Source of the DNA: Pseudomonas sp. MUP55
GTDB taxonomy: Bacteria; Pseudomonadota; Gammaproteobacteria; Pseudomonadales; Pseudomonadaceae
Direction: 5' to 3'
DNA length: 64,000 bases
NCBI RefSeq assembly: GCF_034043515.1
Contig: NZ_CP138214.1
Coordinates: 5,773,501 to 5,837,500, forward strand
A model generated the notes under the pieces. The model did no database searches, was not told where the DNA came from, and was given only the letters and a program-made list of their open reading frames with translations. Position numbers and translations under genes: made by a program. Below are positions 52,271 through 59,834 of the stretch, one piece after another (the first letter of the stretch is position 1; each line of letters starts with the position of its first letter).

Positions 52271-53593
52271 TTGAACCAAAACTGGCATGGCACCCTGATA
52301 CGCCACATGCTCCTGCTGGTCACCGGTTGCCTGCTGGTCGGGCTGATCAGCGGTTATTACGGCTGGAGCCTGGCCATCGGCATCGCGCTGTACCTGGGCT
52401 GGACCCTCAAACAGTTGCTGCGTTTGCATGAATGGCTGCGCCAGCACCAACCCGACGAAGCACCACCCGACGGCTACGGCCTGTGGGGCGAGGTGTTCGA
52501 CAGCATCTATCACCTGCAGCGCCGCGACCAACGGGTACGCGGGCGCCTGCAAGCGGTGATCGACCGGGTGCAAGAGTCGACTGCTGCGCTCAAGGACGCA
52601 GTGATCATGCTCGACAGCGACGGCAACCTGGAATGGTGGAACCGCGCCGCCGAGACCCTGCTGGGCCTCAAGACGCCCCAGGACAGCGGCCAGCCGGTGA
52701 CCAACCTGGTACGCCACCCGCGCTTCAAGGAATACTTCGAGCAGGACAATTACGAAGAAGCCCTGGAAATCCCCTCGCCCACCAACGACCGCGTGCGTAT
52801 CCAGCTGTACCTGACGCGCTACGGCAACAACGAACACTTGATGCTGGTGCGCGACGTGACCCGTATCCATCAGCTGGAACAAATGCGCAAGGACTTCGTC
52901 GCCAACGTCTCCCACGAACTGCGCACGCCATTGACGGTGATCTGCGGCTATCTGGAGACGCTGCTGGACAATGTCGAGGAGATCAACCCGCGCTGGAGCC
53001 GCGCCCTGCAGCAAATGCAGCAGCAAGGCTCACGCATGCAAACCCTGCTCAACGACCTGTTGCTGCTGGCCAAGCTGGAGGCCACTGATTATCCGTCGGA
53101 TAACCACCCCGTGGCCGTACAAAGCCTGCTGCAGACCATCAAGAACGATGCCCAGGCCCTGTCCGGCGAACGCGGCCAGCAGATCACCCTGGAAGCCGAC
53201 CCGCTGGTGTTGCTCAAGGGCAGCGAGGGCGAGTTGCGCAGTGCGTTCTCCAACCTGGTGTTCAACGCGGTGAAGTACACCCAGGACAAGGGCAATATCC
53301 GTATTCGCTGGTGGGCCGATGGCCATGGCGCGCACCTGAGCGTGCAGGACTCCGGCATTGGCATCGACGCCAAGCACCTGCCGCGCTTGACCGAACGCTT
53401 CTACCGCGTCGATTCCAGCCGCAACTCCAACACCGGCGGCACCGGGCTGGGCCTGGCGATCGTCAAGCACGTGCTGCTGCGCCATCGCGCCCGCCTGGAG
53501 ATCAGCAGCGTGCTGGGGCATGGCAGCACCTTTACCTGCCACTTTCCGCCGGCGCAGGTGACCCGTTCCCGGGCGATTGGCACAGACGAATAA
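52271..53593 (+). CDS. phoR: Phosphate sensor histidine kinase PhoR
   Basis: PhoR phosphorylates or dephosphorylates PhoB depending on the state of the Pst transporter and PhoU. The 440-residue protein has a hydrophobic N-terminus (about 12-45, two short helices), a PAS domain (about 100-200: AVIMLDSDGNLEWWNRAAE), the H-box DFVANVSHELRTPLTVI (His about 217) and the ATPase boxes (NLVFNAVKYTQDKG, SGIGIDAKHLPRLTERFYRV, GGTGLGLAIVKHV). It starts with TTG at 52271 after GAAGGA. A REPIN lies 3'. Confidence 0.97.
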   Translation: MNQNWHGTLIRHMLLLVTGCLLVGLISGYYGWSLAIGIALYLGWTLKQLLRLHEWLRQHQPDEAPPDGYGLWGEVFDSIYHLQRRDQRVRGRLQAVIDRVQESTAALKDAVIMLDSDGNLEWWNRAAETLLGLKTPQDSGQPVTNLVRHPRFKEYFEQDNYEEALEIPSPTNDRVRIQLYLTRYGNNEHLMLVRDVTRIHQLEQMRKDFVANVSHELRTPLTVICGYLETLLDNVEEINPRWSRALQQMQQQGSRMQTLLNDLLLLAKLEATDYPSDNHPVAVQSLLQTIKNDAQALSGERGQQITLEADPLVLLKGSEGELRSAFSNLVFNAVKYTQDKGNIRIRWWADGHGAHLSVQDSGIGIDAKHLPRLTERFYRVDSSRNSNTGGTGLGLAIVKHVLLRHRARLEISSVLGHGSTFTCHFPPAQVTRSRAIGTDE

Positions 53594-53615
53594 CCCGCAG
53601 ACACTACAAAACTAA

Positions 53616-53704
53616 TGTGGGAGGGGGCTTGCCCCCGATAGCGGTGTATCAGTATCAGATGTGCTGGCTGACACACTGCTATCGGGGGCAAGCCCCCTCC
53701 CACA
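53616..53704. repeat. REPIN-like palindromic doublet 3' of phoR
   Basis: TGTGGGAGGGGGCTTGCCCC (53616 onward) and its complement ending at 53704 enclose a ~40-base middle. Its layout is the same as the elements in the T6SS operon. Confidence 0.85.
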
Positions 53705-53858
53705 TTGGATTTGTATGCTGCAAGAGAACAGGTTCCAGGCCCCACCCGGCAGTGAGTACTAGGCAAGCGCCCCGTCAGCCGCTACATTGGCCGACTTGTG
53801 CCTGCCTTTCAGGCCCACCTGTCCCCTATTGAACACACGGAACCTGCAAAACCCCATC

Positions 53859-55199
53859 ATGGACCCTTCCCCTGGTATCACCCTCGCGACACTCTTTGCC
53901 GATTTCGGCATGATTCTTTTTGCACTGGTCCTGGTACTGCTCAACGGTTTCTTCGTTGCGGCGGAATTTGCCATGGTCAAATTGCGCTCGACCCGAGTCG
54001 AAGCCATTGCCCACACCAACGGCTGGCGCGGGCAGATCCTGCGCACCGTGCACAGCCAGCTCGACGCTTACCTGTCGGCCTGCCAGCTGGGTATCACCCT
54101 CGCCTCGCTGGGCCTGGGCTGGGTCGGTGAGCCGGCCTTTGCGCATATCCTCGAGCCGTTGCTGGGCGCCGTGGGCGTCGAGTCGCCGGAAGTGATCAAG
54201 GGCGTGTCGTTCTTTGCCGCCTTCTTCGTGATTTCCTACCTGCACATTGTGGTCGGCGAGCTGGCACCCAAATCCTGGGCCATTCGCAAACCCGAATTGC
54301 TGTCGCTGTGGACCGCCGTGCCGCTGTACCTGTTCTACTGGGCGATGTACCCGGCCATCTACCTGCTCAACGCCAGCGCCAACGCCATCCTGCGCATCGC
54401 CGGCCAAGGCGAGCCTGGCCCGCATCACGAACACCATTACAGCCGCGAAGAGCTCAAGCTGATCCTGCACTCCAGCCGTGGCCAGGACCCCAGCGACCAA
54501 GGCATGCGCGTGCTCGCCTCCGCCGTGGAAATGGGCGAACTGGAAGTGGTGGACTGGGCCAACTCCCGCGAAGACCTGGTCACCCTGGACTTCAACGCCC
54601 CGCTCAAGGAAATCCTCGCGCAGTTCCGTCGCCACAAGTTCAGCCGCTACCCAGTGTACGACGCGCAGCGCAACGAGTTCGTGGGCCTGCTGCACATCAA
54701 GGACCTGCTGCTGGAACTGGCGGCCCTGGACCATATCCCCGAGTCGTTCAACCTGGCCGAACTGACCCGCCCGCTGGAGCGCGTGTCGCGCCACATGCCG
54801 TTGTCGCAGTTGCTGGAGCAGTTTCGTAAAGGCGGCGCGCACTTCGCCCTGGTAGAGGAAGCCGACGGCAAGATCATCGGCTACCTGACCATGGAAGACG
54901 TGTTGGAAGTGCTGGTGGGCGATATCCAGGACGAACACCGCAAGGCCGAACGCGGCATTCTCGCCTACCAGCCGGGCAAGCTGCTGGTGCGTGGCGACAC
55001 CCCGCTGTTCAAGGTAGAACGCCTGCTCGGCATCGACCTGGACCACATCGAAGCCGAAACCCTGGCCGGCCTGATCTACGACACCCTCAAACGGGTGCCG
55101 GAAGAGGAAGAAGTGCTGGAGGTTGAAGGCTTGCGGATCATCATCAAGAAGATGAAAGGGCCGAAGATCGTCCTGGCCAAGGTGCTGATGCTGGACTGA
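53859..55199 (+). CDS. CNNM/CBS-domain membrane protein (hemolysin-C/CorB family)
   Basis: This 446-residue inner-membrane protein has the CNNM transmembrane domain (about 15-190: MILFALVLVLLNGFFVAAEF; the LDAYLSACQLGITLASLGLG segment; VVGELAPKSWAIRKPE), two CBS domains (about 210-340, including RYPVYDAQRNEFVGLLHIKD and GKIIGYLTMEDVLEVLVGDI) and a C-terminal CorC_HlyC domain. Relatives act in Mg2+ or Co2+ efflux or in resistance to metal stress; the hemolysin label is historical. The ATG at 53859 is chosen because the membrane domain begins there; no strong ribosome site is visible. It converges on the response regulator gene. Confidence 0.9.
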   Translation: MDPSPGITLATLFADFGMILFALVLVLLNGFFVAAEFAMVKLRSTRVEAIAHTNGWRGQILRTVHSQLDAYLSACQLGITLASLGLGWVGEPAFAHILEPLLGAVGVESPEVIKGVSFFAAFFVISYLHIVVGELAPKSWAIRKPELLSLWTAVPLYLFYWAMYPAIYLLNASANAILRIAGQGEPGPHHEHHYSREELKLILHSSRGQDPSDQGMRVLASAVEMGELEVVDWANSREDLVTLDFNAPLKEILAQFRRHKFSRYPVYDAQRNEFVGLLHIKDLLLELAALDHIPESFNLAELTRPLERVSRHMPLSQLLEQFRKGGAHFALVEEADGKIIGYLTMEDVLEVLVGDIQDEHRKAERGILAYQPGKLLVRGDTPLFKVERLLGIDLDHIEAETLAGLIYDTLKRVPEEEEVLEVEGLRIIIKKMKGPKIVLAKVLMLD

Positions 55200-55218
55200 C
55201 AGCAGGCATGCGGTCTCA

Positions 55219-55248
55219 ATGTGGGAGGGGGCTTGCCCCCTCCCACAT
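55219..55248. repeat. Compact REP palindrome between convergent genes
   Basis: ATGTGGGAGGGGG-CTTG-CCCCCTCCCACAT is a perfect stem with a 4-base loop. It is a REPIN from which the middle has been lost, and lies between the convergent ends at 55199 and 55271, where it could act as a transcription terminator or exonuclease block. Confidence 0.85.
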
Positions 55249-55270
55249 TGGTCAGGCGGTGCTCTCTAGA

Positions 55271-56179
55271 TTACGCGCCCGGCACGAAATGCTTCTGCGC
55301 CGTACCGCGCGCGATCAGGCGGGAGATGTAGTCCAGCTTTTGCGCATCCTGGTCGATAAAGCGGAAGGTCAGCTGCAGCCAGTCGCTGTCGGGCTTGGGC
55401 TCGTAGGCGACGATTGCATGCAGGTAGCCATTGAGACGCGCCACTTCAGCGTTCTCGCCTTGTTCAAGGTCGAGCACGGCGCTTTCCAGCACCTGAGGCA
55501 GTACATCCCCACGCCGCACCACCAACAACGCTTCCTTGATGCTCAGCGCCTTGATCACGCATTGCTGGGTGCCGCTGGACAGGCGCAACTGACCCTGACC
55601 ACGACCGCCGGCAGGCGCAGCGGACGCAGCAGCGGCGACCGGCGCGCTGTTGAGCAGGCCTTTGCTCGGGGCTGCCGCCACTGGCGCCGCTGCAGGCTTG
55701 ACCGCTTCAGGCTTGCCACCGGTCAGCGCGCTCAGGGAGTCGTTGCCGAAGGCCGAGTTCATCTTGGTCGGCGCGCTGGCGATCAACGCGTCGAGGCGGC
55801 CGATCTTGTGCAGGGCCTGCTTGACCTTGTTCAGCAACTGTTCGTTGGTGAACGGTTTGCTGACGTAACCGGACACACCGGCCTGGATCGCCTGCACCAC
55901 GTTTTCCTTGTCGCCACGGCTGGTCACCATCACGAACGGCATGGCCTTCAGATGGGCTTGCTCACGACACCAGGTCAACAGCTCAATCCCGGACATCTCC
56001 GGCATTTCCCAGTCGCACAGCACCAGGTCGAAGGTCTCGCGCATCAGAATGGATTGCGCCTTCTTGCCGTTCACCGCATCTTCGATCTTGATCCCGGGGA
56101 AGTAATTGCGCAGGCACTTCTTCACCAGGTCGCGAATAAACGAGGCGTCATCCACCACCAACACACTGACTTTACTCAT
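55271..56179 (-). CDS. Response regulator with CheY-like receiver and C-terminal PilZ-like region
   Basis: This 302-residue protein has a receiver domain at residues 1-125 (VLVVDDASFIRDLVKKCLRN; phosphoacceptor Asp in LVLCDWEMPEMSG; VTSRGD; SKPFTNEQLL), an Ala/Pro-rich linker (about 160-200) and a C-terminal domain of about 95 residues (QLRLSSGTQQCVIKALSIKE; AYEPKPDSDWLQLTFRFIDQD) that may be PilZ-like; I cannot see the RxxxR motif clearly, so c-di-GMP binding is uncertain. No histidine kinase is adjacent. The homolog in P. aeruginosa sits in the same place before phoU. Confidence 0.88.
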   Translation of the reverse strand: MSKVSVLVVDDASFIRDLVKKCLRNYFPGIKIEDAVNGKKAQSILMRETFDLVLCDWEMPEMSGIELLTWCREQAHLKAMPFVMVTSRGDKENVVQAIQAGVSGYVSKPFTNEQLLNKVKQALHKIGRLDALIASAPTKMNSAFGNDSLSALTGGKPEAVKPAAAPVAAAPSKGLLNSAPVAAAASAAPAGGRGQGQLRLSSGTQQCVIKALSIKEALLVVRRGDVLPQVLESAVLDLEQGENAEVARLNGYLHAIVAYEPKPDSDWLQLTFRFIDQDAQKLDYISRLIARGTAQKHFVPGA

Positions 56180-56304
56180 CGACCCTTCATCCTATAAAAC
56201 CTTGGCTGGCAGTACGCCTGACTGATGGCATTTTGCCAAAACTCTGCAGTCACGTTAGGACTTATTTCGCCCTACCCGCAATAAAATTCGGCTCGCCCAC
56301 AAAC

Positions 56305-56336
56305 GAAAACGCCCGGCCAATGGCCGGGCGTTAATT
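56305..56336. terminator. Rho-independent terminator after phoU
   Basis: AACGCCCGGCCA-ATGGCCGGGCGTT (56309-56332) forms a strong stem; A residues precede and TTAATTTC follows on the + strand, giving an A/T-flanked hairpin on both strands. It ends the leftward pst-phoU transcript. Confidence 0.8.
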
Positions 56337-56348
56337 TCTCGGGCAACC

Positions 56349-57110
56349 TTACTTATCGTCAGATTCGCCCGGAACATTAGGGATAAGATCAGCGTTGCCT
56401 TCAACTTCGGCTTTCATGCGCTTGAGGCCCATGTGTCGCACGTCCGTGCCGCGCACCAGGTAAATCACCAATTCCGAGATATTGCGCGCGTGGTCGCCGA
56501 TACGCTCCAGCGAGCGCAGTACCCAGATAATGCTCAAGACCCGCGAGATAGAGCGTGGGTCTTCCATCATGTAGGTGGCCAGCTCACGCAAGGCGGTCTT
56601 GTACTCGCGGTCGATGACTTTGTCGTACTGGGCCACTGACAGCGCCAGGTCCGCATCGAAACGCGCAAAGGCGTCGAGGGCATCGCGCACCATGTTGCGC
56701 ACCTGGTCGCCGATATGACGTACTTCCACGTAGCCACGCGGCGCTTCGCCTTCTTCGCACAACTGGATGGCGCGGCGGGCGATCTTGGTGGCTTCGTCGC
56801 CGATACGCTCCAGGTCGATCACCGATTTAGAGATGCTGATGATCAAACGCAGGTCGGAGGCCGCCGGCTGGCGACGGGCCAGGATGCGCAGGCACTCTTC
56901 ATCGATGTTGCGTTCCATCTGGTTGATCTGGTCGTCGATCTCACGCACTTGCTGGGCCAGGCCCGAGTCGGCCTCGATCAGCGCGGTGACCGCATCGTTG
57001 ACTTGCTTCTCCACCAGGCCGCCCATCGCCAGGAGGTGGCTGCGCACTTCCTCAAGCTCGGCGTTGAACTGCGCGGAGATGTGGTGGGTAAGGCCTTCTT
57101 TGCTAATCAT
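56349..57110 (-). CDS. phoU: Phosphate signalling protein PhoU
   Basis: PhoU couples the Pst transporter to PhoR and dampens signalling when phosphate is ample. The 253-residue all-helical protein holds two copies of the PhoU repeat, with metal-binding motifs ERIGDEATKIARRA (about 108) and the second ERIGDHARNISELVIYL (about 210). I take the ATG at 57110 (MISKEGLTHH) after GGAG; the longer frame to 57155 reads repeat DNA. It is the last gene of the pstC-pstA-pstB-phoU order. Confidence 0.97.
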   Translation of the reverse strand: MISKEGLTHHISAQFNAELEEVRSHLLAMGGLVEKQVNDAVTALIEADSGLAQQVREIDDQINQMERNIDEECLRILARRQPAASDLRLIISISKSVIDLERIGDEATKIARRAIQLCEEGEAPRGYVEVRHIGDQVRNMVRDALDAFARFDADLALSVAQYDKVIDREYKTALRELATYMMEDPRSISRVLSIIWVLRSLERIGDHARNISELVIYLVRGTDVRHMGLKRMKAEVEGNADLIPNVPGESDDK

Positions 57111-57125
57111 GGGTTTGCTCCGCAA

Positions 57126-57222
57126 ACGCTGTAAGCCGCAAGCTACAAGCTGCAAGCTGATTTGTGTCGTTGATCAAACTGCTTTTACTTGCCGCTTGAA
57201 CCTTGCGGCTTGCAGCTGGGGC
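57126..57222. repeat. AGCTTGCAGCTTG-type repeat pair between pstB and phoU
   Basis: The two arms, GCCGCAAGCTACAAGCTGCA near 57135 and CGCTTGAACCTTGCGGCTTG near 57193, are inverted relative to each other around an unrelated middle, so the tract can form a large hairpin in the pst-phoU mRNA. Confidence 0.75.
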
Positions 57223-58055
57223 TAGCCATAACGACCGGTGATGTAGTCTTCGGTCTGCTTCTTCGCCGGATTGGTGAACAGGGTGTCGGTGTCGCCAAAC
57301 TCCACCAGCTTGCCCATGTACATGAACGCGGTGTAGTCGGAAACCCGCGCCGCCTGCTGCATGTTGTGGGTGACGATGACGATGGTGAACTTGGACTTGA
57401 GCTCGTAGATCAGTTCTTCGACTTTCAGCGTCGAGATCGGGTCGAGGGCCGAGCACGGTTCGTCGAGCAGCAAGACTTCCGGTTCCACGGCAATGGTGCG
57501 CGCGATCACCAGGCGCTGCTGCTGACCGCCGGACAAGCCCAGGGCGGACTCGTGCAGGCGATCCTTGACCTCATCCCACAGCGCGGCACCCTTGAGCGCC
57601 CACTCCACGGCTTCGTCGAGGATGCGCTTTTTGTTGATGCCCTGGATGCGCAGGCCATAGACCACGTTTTCATAGATGGTCTTGGGGAACGGGTTGGGCT
57701 TCTGGAACACCATGCCCACACGGCGACGCAGCTCGGCCACGTCTTCGCCCTTGCGGTAGATGTTGGTGCCGTAGAGGTTGATGGCGCCTTCCACACGGCA
57801 ACCGTCCACCAGGTCGTTCATGCGATTGAAGGTGCGCAGCAGCGTGGACTTGCCGCAGCCCGACGGGCCGATGAAGGCGGTCACGCGCTGCTTGGGGATG
57901 TTCATGCTGACGTCGAACAGCGCCTGCTTTTCACCGTAGTAGAGGCTCAGGCCCGGCACTTCGATGGCCACGGTTTCCTGGGCCAGGCTCAGGCTCTGCT
58001 TGTCGCGACCCAGGGCAGACATGTTGATGCCGTGGGATTGGGTATCGTGTTGCAT
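57222..58055 (-). CDS. pstB: Phosphate ABC transporter ATPase PstB
   Basis: PstB hydrolyses ATP to drive phosphate uptake through PstCA. The 277-residue protein shows Walker [11 protein letters not shown]-loop VFQKPNPFP, signature [15 protein letters not shown], Walker [15 protein letters not shown] and the switch His in IVTHNMQQA. The ATG at 58055 (MQHDTQSHG) follows GGAGTGAG; the extra 19 codons upstream are in repeat DNA. Cytoplasmic face of the inner membrane. Confidence 0.98.
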   Translation of the reverse strand: MQHDTQSHGINMSALGRDKQSLSLAQETVAIEVPGLSLYYGEKQALFDVSMNIPKQRVTAFIGPSGCGKSTLLRTFNRMNDLVDGCRVEGAINLYGTNIYRKGEDVAELRRRVGMVFQKPNPFPKTIYENVVYGLRIQGINKKRILDEAVEWALKGAALWDEVKDRLHESALGLSGGQQQRLVIARTIAVEPEVLLLDEPCSALDPISTLKVEELIYELKSKFTIVIVTHNMQQAARVSDYTAFMYMGKLVEFGDTDTLFTNPAKKQTEDYITGRYG

Positions 58056-58069
58056 GGTCTCACTCCGTT

Positions 58070-58148
58070 CGTAGCTGCAAGCTTCTAGCTGCAAGCTGCA
58101 AGATTTGAGCAAAAGCGGCTTGCAGCTTGCCGCTTGTGGCTAATGGCT
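58070..58148. repeat. AGCTTGCAGCTTG-type repeat pair between pstA and pstB
   Basis: AGCTGCAAGCTTCTAGCTGC near 58072 faces GCGGCTTGCAGCTTGCCGCT near 58113. Same family and inverted layout as the copy between pstB and phoU. Confidence 0.75.
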
Positions 58149-59819
58149 TTAGCTGTCCAACGCCTTGTACTTCTCGCGCAGATGGTTACGTATCCACACC
58201 GCCGACAGGTTGAGCGTGGCGATCACCAGTACCAGCAGCAGCGCGGTGGCGTATACCAGCGGGCGCGCCGCTTCGACGTTGGGGCTCTGGAAACCGACAT
58301 CGTAGATATGGAAGCCCAGGTGCATGATCTTCTGGTCAAGGTGCAGGTACGGGTAGTTGCCGTCCAGCGGCAGCGACGGGGCCAGCTTGACCACGCCGAC
58401 CAGCATCAGCGGCGCCACTTCACCGGCGGCACGGGCCACCGCGAGGATCATGCCGGTCATCATCGCTGGGCTGGCCATCGGCAGCACGATCTTCCACAGC
58501 GTTTCCGCCTTGGTCGCGCCCAACGCCAGTGAGCCTTCGCGCACGGTGCGAGGAATCCGCGCCAGGCCTTCTTCGGTCGCCACGATCACCACCGGCACCG
58601 CCAGCAGCGCCAGCGTCAGCGAGGCCCAGAGCAGGCCCGGGGTGCCGAAGGTCGGCGCCGGCAAGGCTTCGGCGAAGAACAGCCGGTCCACCGAACCGCC
58701 CAGTACATACACGAAGAAGCCCAGGCCAAACACGCCGTAAACGATGGCCGGTACGCCCGCCAGGTTGTTCACCGCTATTCGGATAATCCGCGTCAGGGCG
58801 TTCTGCTTGGCGTATTCACGCAAGTACACCGCCGCCAGCACGCCAAACGGCGTCACGATCATCGCCATGATCAACGTCATCATCACGGTGCCGAAGATCG
58901 CCGGGAAGATCCCGCCTTCGGTGTTGGCTTCCCGCGGGTCGTCGCTCAAGAACTCCCAGACCTTGCTGAAGTAGAAGCCGATCTTGGTCAGGGTGCCCAT
59001 GGCGTTCGGCTGGTAGGCGTGCACCACCTTGCCGATGCCGATTTCGATTTCCTTGCCATTGCCGTCGCGGGCGGTCAGCGCGTCGCGGTTGAACTGGGCA
59101 TGCAGGTCGGCCAGCCGCGCTTCGATGTCCTGGTAGCGGGCGTTCAGTTCGGCGCGGTCGGCGTCCATGTCGGCTTGGGCGGCAGCGTCGAGCTTGCCTT
59201 CCAGTTCCAGCTTGCGACCGTGCAGGCGGATGCGCTCCAGCCCGGCGTTGATCGCACCGATATCGGTTTTTTCCAGGCTCTTGAGCTGGGCGGCGAGCTT
59301 GTTGACGCGATCCACGCGAGCCTGCAGCTCCGGCCACGCGGCCTCGCCTTCGGCGATGATCTTGCCGTCCTGCTTGACGTTGACCAGGGTGCCGTAAAAG
59401 TTGCCCCACTCACGCCGCTCGATGGCCATCAACTGCACCGGCTTGGTCTGGTCCTTCAACCATTCGCCGACGATCCAGGTGAAGTCATTGCCGTTCAAGT
59501 CGCGGTTGCCGACCTTGATCAGCTCGCGGGTCATGAACTCCGGGCCCTCATCGGGCACCGGCAGGCCAGCGCTTTTCAGGCGCTCGCGGGGGACTTCTTC
59601 CTTCTGCACCACTTCGCCGATGACGATATGGTTGGCCTGGCCCGGTACGTTGTAGTTGGCCTGGATCAGGTCAGCCGGCCAGAAGTGGCCCAGGCCGCGC
59701 ACTGCAATCACGGCCAGCAAGCCAATGGTCATGATGACCGCGATGGACACCGCGCCACCGCTGATCCAGACGCCGGGGGCGCCGCTCTTGAACCATCCAT
59801 TCAGGGAGTTCTGTTTCAC
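58149..59819 (-). CDS. pstA: Phosphate ABC transporter permease PstA, long form
   Basis: PstA forms the phosphate channel with PstC. At 556 residues it is nearly twice the E. coli length (~296). One N-terminal helix (about 17-41) is followed by about 230 extra residues, partly charged coiled coil (ARVDRVNKLAAQLKSLEKTD; ADMDADRAELNARYQDIEAR), that should be periplasmic. The standard permease core follows (about 295-545) with the EAA-like loop near TEEGLARIPRTVREGSLALG and ATKAETLWKIVLP. The stop lies just before a repeat; the start is 15 bases after pstC. Long PstA proteins are usual in Pseudomonas. Confidence 0.95.
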   Translation of the reverse strand: MKQNSLNGWFKSGAPGVWISGGAVSIAVIMTIGLLAVIAVRGLGHFWPADLIQANYNVPGQANHIVIGEVVQKEEVPRERLKSAGLPVPDEGPEFMTRELIKVGNRDLNGNDFTWIVGEWLKDQTKPVQLMAIERREWGNFYGTLVNVKQDGKIIAEGEAAWPELQARVDRVNKLAAQLKSLEKTDIGAINAGLERIRLHGRKLELEGKLDAAAQADMDADRAELNARYQDIEARLADLHAQFNRDALTARDGNGKEIEIGIGKVVHAYQPNAMGTLTKIGFYFSKVWEFLSDDPREANTEGGIFPAIFGTVMMTLIMAMIVTPFGVLAAVYLREYAKQNALTRIIRIAVNNLAGVPAIVYGVFGLGFFVYVLGGSVDRLFFAEALPAPTFGTPGLLWASLTLALLAVPVVIVATEEGLARIPRTVREGSLALGATKAETLWKIVLPMASPAMMTGMILAVARAAGEVAPLMLVGVVKLAPSLPLDGNYPYLHLDQKIMHLGFHIYDVGFQSPNVEAARPLVYATALLLVLVIATLNLSAVWIRNHLREKYKALDS

Positions 59820-59834
59820 AGACTTCTACCTTTC

